The notes beneath the pieces were generated by a model. That model worked only from the letters and a program-made list of their open reading frames with translations, ran no database searches and had not been told where the DNA came from. The position numbers and the translations under genes are program-made. This document shows positions 26,633-38,704 of a stretch of DNA of 64,000 nt, piece after piece. Location of the stretch: assembly GCA_905331475.1 (NCBI GenBank), contig CAJNYU010000027.1, positions 62,001-126,000 of the forward strand, read 5' to 3'. The first letter of the stretch is position 1; each line of letters begins with the position of its first letter. Source of the DNA: Rotaria socialis (Eukaryota; Rotifera; Eurotatoria; Philodinida; Philodinidae).

Positions 26633-27883
26633 ATGGGTAATCAACAAACAACGGGTCGTACTCGTAGTGATACATATACAAGATATGAACGCGATGGTGA
26701 AGATGGTCGTTATGTTACTCTCGATCATCAGGATTCTAGCGTAAGCAGTCATGTATCAACACCTGATGACAAAGTAAATAAAATCTCTCTTTTCGAATAC
26801 AAACTAATTGGTTTTCTTTAATCTTTATAAATCATATTCAGATGGTACCACGGCATGATTCAAGTTTACCAATACGTATTCGTAATCAACGTCAAGTGCA
26901 TCAACATCATTCACAACAAGCTGTTCATTCAGAAATGCACAATGAAAAAAAAACTATTCCTGTTGTATTCAAATATCCAGCATTACCGAAAGATAAAGAA
27001 GCATTACTCACCGGTTCATTTACTAATTGGAAAGAAATGATAACAATGGTCAAAAGGTTGTAGTCACTTTCAAGAAAACGAATTCTATTCTCTTCGAATC
27101 TTTAGTGATAATGATTTTGTTGCTATTTTGGAATTACCTGAAGGTGAACATGAGTATAAATTTCAAATTGATGGCCGTTGGGAATATGATATAAACGAGG
27201 TAAGATACAAAAAACAAACATCGTATTGTTTTTGTTTCATTTGAAAGCGTTTCTCTCTTTTAGCCATCGAAAGATGATGATCGCAATGGCCGTAATAATA
27301 TAGTAACAGTTAAAAAAAGCGATTTCGAAGTTATGGAAGCACTTACATCAGATTCAATTCTATCCAGTAGTCAAAGTGCGAATTTAGTTAAACAGCAGTG
27401 TAGTAAAACAGAACCGAATAGATTTTCTTTGTCATTTTTCATATAATTATAGCCACTGACACAGATATGGCCCGTTCTCCACCAGGCTCTTATGAACAAA
27501 CCTGGCCACCAACAACTCAAAAAGAATTTTCACAAACAGATAAACCACCATTTCTACCACCACATCTACTGAATATTATTCTTAATAAAGATACAGCAGC
27601 TCATGTATATATTTCGTTGATTTTTTTTCTCTGTATTTAAAAACTAAAACAACTTTTTTCACTTTCTAGTATGAACCAGCTCTATTGCCAGAGCCAAATC
27701 ATGTTATGTTAAAACATCTTTATGCATTATCCATTCGTGTACGTTTTAATGCAGTCGATATTGAAAAAAAGTCAAAGCTATAGTTTCGCTTATTTCTAGG
27801 ACGGTGTTATGGTATTAAGTACAACAACACGTTACAGACACAAATTTGTTACAACATGTTTTTATAAGCCGACAAGCAAATAA
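26633..27883 (+). CDS. PRKAB: AMP-activated protein kinase beta subunit
   Basis: Six exons with 45-65 bp introns give a full AMPK beta. MGNQQTTGRTRS carries the myristoylation glycine. A low-complexity His/Gln linker follows, then the glycogen-binding CBM48 module (FKYPALPKDKEALLTGSFTN with the following Trp, NDFVAILELPEGEHEYKF, DGRWEYDINEP) including the two sugar-stacking tryptophans. VKKSDFEVMEAL and SPPGSYEQ follow. The alpha/gamma-binding C-terminal domain has PPHLLNIILNKDT, ALLPEPNHVMLKHLYALSI, DGVMVLSTTTRY and TTCFYKP. AMPK beta scaffolds the energy-sensing kinase and tethers it to glycogen and membranes. A splice acceptor sits directly before the ATG. Confidence 0.96.
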
Positions 27884-29634
27884 AATATCTCTTCCTACAT
27901 TTTTTTAAAATAATTCTGTAGATATTCTTTTGCTATAAGATAACATTTCTCCCATTAGTTTTTCTTTCCATCGTGATATTAAAAATGTTATTTTTGTGAA
28001 CTTGCATCTTCATCGGTCGTTTCATCTGTACTGGTTTTCTTCTCATGGTCAGAATATATATGTGTGAGTGACTATATACATAGATATACAATATCTCTTG
28101 CCTATGTTTTACTGCTTTTATGCTTGCTGGTTATTATACAGTTGTAATCATTGAGCATTCCTGGATATCCAAAATAAACACAAAACTCTCAGTAATAGAT
28201 TATGCAAAAAATAGAATTTACAATACTACGGTGTAATTTTATGAGCAATAAACATTTGTTTTTTTGTTCCAATGAGCTTATTTCATAGTACTTGTGAATC
28301 TGTTGTTCTGGTAGATAGGAAGAAACGTTCCTCAATCCGCTCAATTTTGTCATCGCAACTACTTTTTGACCCGCTACGCAGCTTTTATCTCTTGTTTAAT
28401 TCGCTCAGACCCCAAAACCATCTGCTCGTGCATGGTAAATACGATACACAGCGTCTGTAAACACATCGTTTGCGGAGAGAAAATAAACAATGAATATAAC
28501 ACGTGTAAGAATGAGAGAGAAAAGTTCTGTCGTGTGCACAACTTTCTGTTTCTGAATAAATAACTACACGAGGTATTGAATCATTCTTGTTCGAATCCTG
28601 CATTGCAATGACGAAACCGTGTGGGTAGTGAAAAATATCTATCGCCTACCAGAGCAACATTCTCACAAAAATGTTTTTTTTTTATCAAGATCATCATTCA
28701 CACATATACTGATGCTTTTTATCCAAAACATCTTTCTTATTTGTTCTATACGCTAATTTTCCTATGTAACATTTTCCATTCATTATCTTATGATCGACAT
28801 TTTTTTTTGTGTTTAATAAATCAAGCAGGAAACAATTGACGTAAAAATGTTCTAATGAATTATTAATGACAGCGAGGAGTTTCATGCTTGCTATGACGAT
28901 AAAAATGTATCGGACACAGGCTCATTCGTGTCTACGAACTAACGTTATTTTATTATTGTCTAGAATGACTGACTTGATGGAATTTCTAGTTATAAAATGT
29001 ATTTCATCATTTTCATATTTTCTCATTGCCGATTTTCTTGCTGCAAAATTGCTTAAATAAATATTTCTTTAAATAGTTTGTCTGCTTTGGAAAAGATATA
29101 AATAGTAATTGATGATATCAAGTGCATTTTGATCGACAGACGAAGTCGCTCTTGGCACCAGCTACTTTTTCATTAAGTACATACTCATCGCCATTGCGAC
29201 CCTGTACGGCTGGTACAAATAATTAATTCTTCGCAAACATTTGTAATAAACATATCGAGTCGTTCGCACATGGCTTACAACGTTTTTTTTTTCGTTTCTA
29301 TAGATGTACTTATTTTGTGCCATTGTTCCCTTAGAAAATGTGTAAGGAAACGACGGTCGCTCCGATTTGATAATACTATTAACAACTATCGCCTCTGGGC
29401 CTTTTCGGCTAAAATCATAGGATAGTGTCTGTTCTCGGCGGTGTTGGTCTCATTGAGGCCAGACTCTTTCAAGCGGACTTTTGATAATGATATGAGAGAT
29501 TGATAGGCAAATATTCCATTTTCATCATCAGAGAAATCTTCTCTGGTGAAAAACCATCTCCATAGATATCATCCAGTGTAATTACATGTTGGTTTCTGGA
29601 ACTTTATCTATACAAATATTTATTTACAAAATGA
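27884..29634. other. Convergent intergenic region with a U2-like RNA
   Basis: About 1.75 kb between AMPK beta and BOD1. Only short unsupported frames are present. A divergent U2 snRNA-like sequence begins at 29388 and is listed separately. Confidence 0.5.
29388..29520 (+). ncRNA. U2 snRNA-like sequence (variant or pseudogene)
   Basis: The start ATCGCCTCTGGGCCTTTTCG and the following GGCTAAAATCA match the 5' end of U2 (ATCGCTTCTCGGCCTTTTGGCTAAGATCA) with few changes, and GTGTCTGTTCT matches the segment after the branch-site recognition element. A stem-loop (GGTCTCATTGAGGCC) occupies the stem IIa position, and a TTTTGATA stretch could be a degenerate Sm site. The branch-site element, normally GTAGTA, reads GATAGTG here, which would weaken pairing with TACTAAC. 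It is therefore either a pseudogene or a divergent paralogue. The 3' limit is approximate. Confidence 0.55.
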
Positions 29635-32124
29635 TTATTTAGATATTTTAGGCTTCCAAATAAATGATTTCGAAACAGGAGCACCCAATGGTGATGGTGA
29701 TACACGTGTAGGTTGTGTTTCATCTGTTGCTGTGTTAAGATTTTCTGGTACTGAAATCGATCGATTTGGTGCATCTTTAGAACTAACATCACTAGTTGCT
29801 GATGACGATGATGCGAGTCGAGTTTTTTTTGTTGCTGGTTGAACATCAGTATCATCATGACTAGATTGTTGACTTGTTTGTTCTGTCTTTTGACGGCTAC
29901 TTTCACGAGTTTTCTAATCATAAAAACAATAGAATGAAAAAGATTAATAAGAAAAGAAAATGAACTTACAGTAGATGTACGTGTTGAAACATCAGTAGTA
30001 GTAGTAGTAGTTCTTAATAATAGCAAGAAAAAAAAACAGATAAAATCATAATATAGATAAAAATTTCACACGAACGTCTCATTTTGATTGTCGGCCGTTG
30101 AAGAACGTTCATTTTGTTTTCTTGGACGAAGACGTCTTGGCGATGCTGATTTTTTCTTATTTACTATTGTTGGTGATGGTGTTCTGGATCGTTCATCAAT
30201 TTCTAAAAATAATCAAAAATTAGTTCATGAAAACAAAAAGTAAGATAGACTATTACTTTCAGATTGTTCTTGTGGCGCTGGTGGTTGTTGTTCCATTACA
30301 GGTGAAGGAACTAATGTTTCATATTCAGGTGATATGTCACCTACCGATGTTGCTGTTTCATTAAGTGCTGAAGTTGTACAAGGAGATGATGGTGTATCGA
30401 GTTGTTCTTGTTCAAAACTCGTTGATGATTTTAATGAACGATTTCTCTTTGGTTTAGACATCGCCTATATATCGAAACAACAAAAGATATTAAAACTTGT
30501 TCAACGTATAATCGTAATTATCACAACTATTCACTACATTCAATGAGGAGAAATTCATATGAAATAGTGTTTACTTTGATACGCTATTATCCATGGAGAA
30601 GATTACAGCTCCTTCTCAAGGTAATTCTTATAATATAATTAATCAACTTACAGATGGTGAGGACAGTGGTGGCGGCGATGATGGTTCTATGATTTCAATA
30701 TCACTAAAACTACAAAATAAATTGGTTTTGAAAAATACCATGTTTTCTTGTACCCTGTTTCAAATTGTTCTGCTGAATATTTTGGATTCGGTCGACGAGC
30801 TCGCAGTTTTCGAGTACCCTTTTCCTTAGGTGTCGGTATTGATATAATATCATCCGCTAGAATATTAAATAAAAGAAAATCTATTAATTATTTTTTGGAA
30901 ACAAAATGATAATACATTTGCCATCCGAAGGTGATTTATCATCAGTTTTAATCTTTTTCTTTTTGATATTGTTCGTTGAACTCTCACCATTCCGTTCTTG
31001 TGAGTGTTTCTTTTTGCGAGGAGTTTCTTTAGTTTTTGAAACAGTTAACGGTGATGCAATACGAACAACAGGAGGCGGAGGCGATGGACTTAACGATACG
31101 ATTGTAGGTTCATTATCAATCGATGGTGGCGATGGAGAAATATCGATTAATTCATTTGGCGAATGTAATGGTGATACAGCACGAGGTTTTTTTTCTTCTC
31201 TAACAGAATTTGTTGGATTTAGCAATGGTCTAGTAGGTTTATTTGGCACGGATGATGACGATGACACTTTCTTGACAATTGGATTTGATGGTTTAGGAAT
31301 TGGATTTGATTTCTTAGGAACGTTTTCTGGACTAATTGATTGTGATGGTTTTTCTTGATTGGAAGGTTCTTGTGAAATTGTAGTTGATTGTGTATATGAT
31401 GTTGATGGACGAAAAATATGAGCTCCGCCTGGAAGTAAAATTTATTTTAAAAAAAATTTCATGACAAAAATATTTACCTATGGAATTATAAACATGCTCA
31501 ATATGATCAGATACAAACGATGATAGACGTGGTTGGACTAGTTGTTGTTGGCATGTTTGCATACATTGATTAACAAGCGATGGTAATGCATCTTTGATTA
31601 AATTTGATCTTCAATAGAAATAGAAAGTAAAAATTATTGAATAATAATGATTCTCTATAGCTAATTGTATCTATATGTTCTCTTGGTAACGTAAATATCA
31701 ACAGACTTTCGAGCGACATCCAACGCTGTTCTGAAAGCGACAATCTTATCTTACTAGTCAGTATTCTATTATGATCAATCTTTTGTATATCGTCAACAAT
31801 AAATAATAGTTTTTACTTCTAGAAAGAAAATACTTACGTTTCTATATGACGGCGTGCTCTTTCGCGTATATCAGATTTTTTCAATGATGAACTCCATTTA
31901 TGTTCGGCGAGATATGATGACATTAAAGATTCGATTTGAGATTTTAAATCTAAATATGATGACTAAAATAAAACGAATAATGACATACAATTTTTTTATT
32001 GTTTAATTTAATAAAAGTAAACCTTTTGTTCAATATCTGATATTAAATCACGGCGAATTGAATCAAATAGTCCATCTGCTTTAACTTTGCGCATAACATC
32101 ATGAAGAATATAGGATTCAGACAT
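29635..32124 (-). CDS. BOD1: BOD1/Shg1-family protein (biorientation of chromosomes 1-like)
   Basis: A minus-strand gene of about ten exons. The N-terminus MSESYILHDVMRKVKADGLF and the following DSIRRDLISDIEQK, LKSQIESLMSSYLAEHKW and DIRERARRHIE match the BOD1/FAM44/COMPASS-Shg1 domain, in which this region binds PP2A-B56 or the SET1 complex. The long remainder is disordered: Ser/Pro-rich (SPLHSPNELIDISPSPP), Lys-rich (RKKKHSQER, KKKKIKTDDKSP), RKLRARRPNPKYSAEQFE, and a C-terminus ending SKSFIWKPKISK. It is longer than BOD1 (about 185 aa) and more like BOD1L1 in architecture. The acceptor TTTTTTCATATTTTAG lies four bases upstream of the ATG, and the ROMO1 stop is only 122 bp upstream. Confidence 0.82.
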
Positions 32125-32246
32125 TATTCTAAAATATGAAAAAAGTGTGGAGTCTAATCATGTTTAGTTTTTTTATTTTGTTTTTTAGGAAAACATCAAT
32201 GGCGAGTTGAAAGAGAAAAAAAAAGAAAGATCGTATATTTTGTCTC

Positions 32247-32557
32247 TCAACAACGAATAGCACTACCAATGGCCATAAATGTACCGAAAGTTCCACCTGC
32301 TGAAACAACTGATTTACCAACAGTTGAAATAAGCTCACGACCACGTAAACCATATCTTAAAATACACAGCACATTGTATTTTCATAAGAACAAACAATGT
32401 TTTCAATAACATACCGTATGGCAGTAAAACCACCAAAAACAATTCCAGTGACCATGCCCACTGTAAAACCCATAGTGAAACCAATTTTAACACGTTGAAA
32501 ACAAGTTGGTTTATTTCCTTGGCCTAGAGTTGAATAACCTGCTGGTACAGCTGGCAT
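32247..32557 (-). CDS. ROMO1: ROMO1 / Mgr2 mitochondrial inner-membrane protein
   Basis: Two exons (intron of about 60 bp near 32355-32415) give about 83 aa. Starting at MPAVPAGYSTLG, the protein reads CFQRVKIGFTMGFTVGMVTG, FGGFTAIRYGLRGRELIST, then GGTFGTFMAIGSAIRC at the C-terminus, matching human ROMO1 block by block, including the glycine-zipper transmembrane hairpins. ROMO1 regulates TIM23 translocase gating and inner-membrane morphology. An in-frame ATG 29 codons upstream exists, but the MPAV start matches the family and length. The stop lies 122 bp before the co-directional BOD1 start. Confidence 0.93.
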
Positions 32558-35107
32558 TGTGGTAGGGTTAAGACACTTATTTGATTCGAAAGCAACAAGT
32601 ATTTGAATCAGCGTTTCTAATAGAAATCTAAAACAAAGTATCATAAAGTATCCAAGGTATAGATCGCTCCGTTTAGACTGTCATTGTTGTTATTACGATT
32701 CGTAAAAACAACAATAGCAGTAATAGCAACAATTGGATATGCATAGATAAATATTTTAACGCATGACACGATATGTCTGAAGATGTCGGCGCATGAAATA
32801 TATCTCTATTAATAAAAAAATTGAGGAGTTCGAAGTTTCCATAGAATAAAAAGCAAAGTGTAAATTTTCTTCAGCAGATATCTGCTCGATACTGTTTTTA
32901 TGAGCAAAGTGTAGAACTGAGTATCAAATCGATAGAGCAAGTATCATGGATACTTTGTTACAAAGGCTGATACCTGCTGTTAGAACCGCTGATATGAATT
33001 TGAATATAATATAAACGATGGAACTCTTCTTCTTCTTCTTCTTCCTTTTTTACCCCATTTCGTAGAATATCTATCAATAAAAAACAACGGGAATAGATGT
33101 CTCTACTTAACACTAACTAATAGTTGTGAATACAATGAAACAACGCAAGATTGAAAGCAGATGCTTTTCAAAATATGCCGTAATTATTATATTTTCTCAG
33201 CTGCTACGACTAATAATTCAAATATTTGATTGCGTAAGGAAAGTTATTCCCGACAAAATCTGTTCGAGATAGTATTGATTTATTTTCACGCTTTATAATC
33301 TTTTATTTTGTTTCAAGGAAATAATAATGACATATGTCTACAGCAATCATATTGAGAAATAAGAAGACATACACATGGTACTGTTTAAAGTCGCATGCCT
33401 CGTGTAAATATAACATCAGTAATACAGTAATTCGTCTGACATAATACGCTATCCTATGCAATTACTAATGCTGAGCATAGTATATATGCCATGAAGACAA
33501 CCGGTTGACGATGATCCATAACGAATGTATATTCTGTATGTGTTCATAAATAATCGTTTCGCGTCATATATGACCATGTCTTGCATTGGTCAAATATGAT
33601 GAATACAAGTGGATTTCGTTCCAGTAAGAAATCGATCAAACTAATAGGTAGTATTTCAAATTTGAAGATTTATCGATTGAATATGATAATCTTTCTAAAT
33701 CTCTTGTTGAAATCTACTTATTTCCTGATGAGACACAGGAATACTTTAAACTGAAATCACACTTATCTTTATCACCCGTAGAAAACTATGATCGTAATAA
33801 TGAACTATATAGTATTATATCCATAAATGAGAGTTTACAATTTGAATAATTATATGTAAGTTGACGAGAAAGTTTTCGAACAAATATATCATAAGCCAAT
33901 CGTGTTCGAATGAATTTCTGATGAATATATAGGAGTAATGATAAGAAAAGAAAAGTGTAAAAGTTTTTCTGATACGTATGAAATAGTTGAAATTTAACTG
34001 GGTTGAATTTCAATGTTGGCAAGTTTAAAATAATTGGCAGTTGTATGCAAATGTCATATAAAAGAAAAGATATTCAGTCGAATCTAATGAATATCTCAGC
34101 AATGTACTATTCAGCTCAAAAGATCACAGAAATCAAGATGCTTTGATAGTTAATGGGTAAATGGCATTCTTCTAGCATGTTATCTGTTGTTTTTTCGAGC
34201 ATGTCAACATTGTTTTTGTTTTTTCTCATGATCCAGATAAACTAAAAATAGTAAGAATATCAAACTAGATGCCCTACGCAAATAAATCGATAGCCTAATT
34301 CAGTTAACATCAGACACAGTTTATTGCTTGTATATTTTAATCTATTTTTCACGTGTGCTTTTGATAGTAAATACGCCGTTTTCTTCTTAACTATTATTCA
34401 CAAAAACTACTAAGTAGCAATGTTCGTGTTTGTTTGTTTCTGTCAGTCTGCCTTTCTATAGATCTTAAAATATCTCAAGAGATATCCACTCAATGGATAA
34501 AAACGAATATCAGAGTACCACATTAACGGCATACGAGCCAGTGGCGCTTAAGAAGAAGAAGCAGTAGAAGATATTGGCTATCTTAATATATTATTACTTA
34601 AGTAGAAAGTCGATATTATTAATTGGTTTGATATTCTCGTCACTGTTTGACTATGGACAAGCGATAGCAAAGTACAACGAGAACATAAAAACCGAAGTAA
34701 AATGACATAAGATAGTATAAATTAGTCAACAAGGACATTTATATCTGTAATTATATATTTGTCCCTGTATTTTCTACTCTGTCGATTTTAAATCAATTAA
34801 TGAAGACATACTTGAATCATCCATACGAAAAACCTTTGTCGACAATATACTATTCATCTTCAGATATTCTGAGTCATTATTCATCATATGTCAACTCTCG
34901 GCAATGTATTAGGCAGTTGTCAACAAAACAACAACGTCTGCTATCATTGTCCAAGACATCACAATTGAAGCATGCACATGGCGAGAACTACTATATAAAG
35001 ATACAAGGTCTCTCTGACTCTTTTTTGCAACACGAACAGCTACCATCGAACAGAAAACTAAACAAGGTAAATGTATAAACTATTAAATTCCATAGATAGG
35101 AAGAATC

Positions 35108-35143
<36 letters not shown>

Positions 35144-36364
35144 CTAGGGACTGTTTACTTGGCTTAGTCGGAATCATTGTACCATATATAATGAGATCTG
35201 TTAGCGTTTCTTTCGAAACATTGAATGTTAATGTTATCGGATTTTGTTGACGTCGATTGGGATAGAAATAGATTTTCCTATGTGCCAATAGAAAAATATC
35301 ATTAAGAAATTTTCTCATGTGTTTATTTTTAATTTGCTATTATAAAGTTTATTAAAAGAATACACAAAAAAATAATAATAAGAAAACAGTTAGACTTTCT
35401 ATCGATTTTTTTCTTGTCGTCTATCAATGGCATAGATCTGAAACAGATGATGCGATATACTGTCTTTGATTCATTCATTGATACATTAGACAATCGCTAG
35501 ATTGATCGCAGACAGCAGAGTGCATATTACCGTATAGAAAAGAAATCATCCATATACAGACAACTGTCTGCTGTTATTTTTTTTCTTTTTGAAAGATAAG
35601 AATCAAATATAAACGCGTTAATCATCTGTGCTTTTTGTTCTCATTATTATTACTCTGTGATCCGATATTCTGTAACATTTGCAAAAACATCCACTTCATT
35701 GTCTTCTGTATACATATAAACGTATGTATTGGAGAGAAAGAACAAAAAAAGCCAAGTTGCCGTTTTCTTTACAGCAGTAGTACCAGAAGATTAGATAGAA
35801 ACGTCACTCTAAGTGATAAATTAGAGGATAAAAAATAAGACAACATGTTACCCCCATCGAACATCTGCAAGAGACGATAGAACGCCTACAAAAAAAAGCA
35901 AACGCTAGCATATAAAAATAAACCGCACTGTACATAGAGGAGAAGGAAAACTCATAAAACACGATGAGAAGAACAAAAATGCATACAAAAGAAAAAGAGC
36001 ATATTCCCATTTGCACTCTTCGTGATGTCTTTTTTCTCTCGGTTTATCTGCAATGATGTCGATCATACAATATGAAACCTGTCGATTTGTTGCTTTTAAA
36101 TAAACAATAACTAAATAAGAAGGCAAGCATTTTAAAAATAGTTGTCGGACCTGATTTGTTTTTAGTGAAAGGAAAAATGTTGCTTGTTTTTGTTCGACTG
36201 AATAGTTTTTAATGACAAATAAACATAGAAGGCATATATGAAGAAAACATCCTAAAAGCATCGAATGACATCATTAGACAAGAAGAAGAAGAAGAAGAAG
36301 AAGAAAAAAATCATCATCATTCTATTTATTATATTCTTTATAGAATCAGTCGTTTTCTATCTCG
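32558..36364. other. Long intergenic region, no firm gene
   Basis: About 3.8 kb. It contains a CTT/AAG microsatellite at about 33028-33050, an AT/GT microsatellite at about 35108-35143 and an AAG run at about 36281-36305. An open frame at 34800-35078 (Ser/Tyr/Gln-rich, 92 codons, ending at a possible donor AACAAGGTAAATG) has no homology I can recognise and no clear downstream exon. I leave it as a weak candidate only. Confidence 0.45.
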
Positions 36365-38125
36365 ATGGCAACACCGAATATTAATAAGGGTCGATGTTTG
36401 CGTTATAAGTCAGATCTACAGGTTTGTTTCATTTTCAAAATCAATAGACGAATCATTGTTCTTATTGAATAGAAGGAACCTCTTCTTCAACCAGCATCAA
36501 CAGTAACAGCTACCGAACCACGTCACAGTTCACTGTCAATATGGATTTCTATTTCTTTACTTCTTCTTATATTATATATTGTTTATCGACGACGTCAAAA
36601 TAAATCCGATGACGATACGGAAAAAGACGAGCAAACTGCAGCAGCTATCAATGAAAATATTTCTACACGTGACCAATCTGAATATCGTTTGTCAGCTGTG
36701 CCAGCATTGCCAACAATAGTTGAAGAAAATCCAATTACATTAACTCCATCAAATTCAAATCAAACTTTAACTCCGTCGCCTTCTTCAACAACAACTAGTC
36801 CAGCATACACAAATACATTAGGTAACAAGTATTCTTTTCTTTTTTTTTTCTTTCGGTCTAAAATAAAGAATACCAATGCAAATCGTTATCTTTTCTTATT
36901 AAAGATGATAATGACAGTGCCCATATATCATCGACATTTTTACGCCAACGTAAAAATCAAGAAGCTGATATTGATGGCATTGATGATTATGTTCAAATAC
37001 CTCCGATAATACAAGAAAAACCGTATTATATCAGTAAAGATTCAACAAAGCTAGCTAGCGAGCTGCCAGCAATAAAAAATGAAGCCGGCCATCCGGTGAT
37101 ATATCGTAGGTTTTTAGAAAAAGAAAAAAAATGAGTTGACAAAAAAACAATGTTTAGGAAAATTTTGTACACCTCATGAGAATGCAATTAGAGATGATTT
37201 TTCAACAATCGAAGAAATAAATCAAGCTGTCAAAGATGTTGGTTTAGTTCGTTCGCAACTTATCTTTGGCATTGATTATACAATAAGTAATTTAGAAACA
37301 GGCAAACATTCTTTTAATGGCCATTCATTACATCATATAGAAGAAGGTCTACTTAATCCGTATCAAAGTGTATGCTAGACTTAATAAATAATAGAAAAGA
37401 AAACAATTATTTCTTCGATTTCTTATTTATTAGGTTATAACTATCGTTGGACGTACATTAGAAAAATTTGACTCCGATAGTTTAATACCAGCGTTTGGCT
37501 TTGGTGATCGAACAACACTTGATCGAAAAATATTTCCTCTACGTGTATGTTTATTATTCTTACTGTAGATTATCATTAACATTTGTGTTTTCTTATTCAA
37601 CAGCCTGATGGTAGCTATTGTAGAGGTTTTCGTGGTGTACTAGATGCATATAATAAAATTACGCCTAGAGTACGCATGTCTGGGCCAACTAATTTTGCAC
37701 CATTAATTAAAGAAGCTATTCGAATAGTGAAGAAAACAGGACAAGTATAACTTTCATGAAATGCTTTCGAATATCAATGGATTTTCTTTTTAAATATCCT
37801 TTAGTATCATATTGTTGTTATTGTTGCTGATGGTCAAGTAACAAATGAACGACAAACAAAAGAAGCTGTTGTTGAGGCAAGTAATTATCCGTTATCAATT
37901 GTTATGGTCGGCGTCGGCGATGGACCGTGGGATATGATGAAAGAATTCGATGATTCATTGCCTACGCGAAACTTTGATAATTTTCAATTTGTTAACTATA
38001 ACAGTATTGTTCAAGTCTCAACTAATACCGATGCTGATTTTGCTTTAAATGCCCTTATGGAAATACCATCGCAATATGCAGCAATTAAAAGACTTGGCCT
38101 TCTCAAAGACAATACACATGAATAG
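36365..38125 (+). CDS. Membrane-anchored copine-type vWA domain protein (RGLG-like)
   Basis: About eight exons with 50-70 bp introns. The N-terminus [19 protein letters not shown] precedes a transmembrane helix ([20 protein letters not shown], about residues 35-55) and an acidic Ser/Thr/Pro-rich linker. The C-terminal domain is the copine/RGLG von Willebrand A fold: [74 protein letters not shown] and [20 protein letters not shown]. The MIDAS is partly altered (GIDYTISN instead of DxSxS, i.e. D-x-T-x-S), as in several copines. There are no C2 domains and no RING finger, so it is neither a classical copine nor a complete RGLG E3 ligase. Function is probably membrane-proximal protein interaction. 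Confidence 0.82.
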
Positions 38126-38678
38126 TCAGTTTTCTATCGTTTTTTTTAGTATCTGTCTCTCTTAAAAATTTTGCCGATGAAAAAGAATAATACACGCACA
38201 TGCACACACATATTCACCCGAAACAAATATGCAAATGCATAGAATATTTTAGGAAAATGATTATTATTCATTTTTTACAAGTTCTTAGACCTATTGTGAA
38301 TGCCTACAGTATTTGCACTATCGGCGAAAACTTTTATTTTGATAACAACAGTAATCAATGCAAATAAATGCATCGTCAATAATAGAATGGGATTAGTGGA
38401 AAAAAATAATAATAAAACGCAAGTGAATGTCTGTGAATCACATTTAATCGATCCATTTGGAAGAATTTTTAAGCTCTTCAAGCTGACAGATATTTTCTGC
38501 ATGAATAAAATAGAATATTCATTTTTACAAAAAGATGAGTCATCTCAACAATATGAAACAGAGAATCATAGCCTTGGTTACTGGTTGTGCACATGCGCTC
38601 TTCATATCTTTTTGATAAACCTGATAGCACGCGAAGGACATTCTTGGTGTGTAAGGGTGACGGTATTCTGCTCAATTC

Positions 38679-38704
38679 CACCCAAATCCACACCTACACC
38701 CAAG
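38679..38704 (-). repeat. Telomere-like (TGTGGG-type) tract, degenerate
   Basis: Read on the minus strand the tract is GGGTGTAGGTGTGGATTTGG, a degenerate run of the bdelloid telomeric hexamer TGTGGG. Similar tracts occur at about 56168, 57655, 58430 and 61438. Confidence 0.4.

Noticed and set aside
28580-28620. TTCGAATCC motif resembling a tRNA T-arm
   Set aside because: No acceptor stem, D-arm or anticodon arm could be placed around it. Similar isolated motifs elsewhere (about 4855) also lack a cloverleaf.
30906-31358. Plus-strand frame of 150 codons rich in Gly/Asp
   Set aside because: Antisense shadow of the Ser/Pro-rich BOD1 exon.
33720-33760. CTGATGAG motif resembling a hammerhead ribozyme core
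   Set aside because: The required CGAAA segment and the three helices are absent.
34800-35078. Ser/Tyr/Gln-rich frame ending at a possible donor
   Set aside because: No downstream exon in matching phase could be identified and no family is recognised. Kept only as a remark in the intergenic entry.
35100-35145. AT/GT run considered as a CRISPR-like or telomeric array
   Set aside because: It is a simple dinucleotide microsatellite; there are no spacers and no TGTGGG units.
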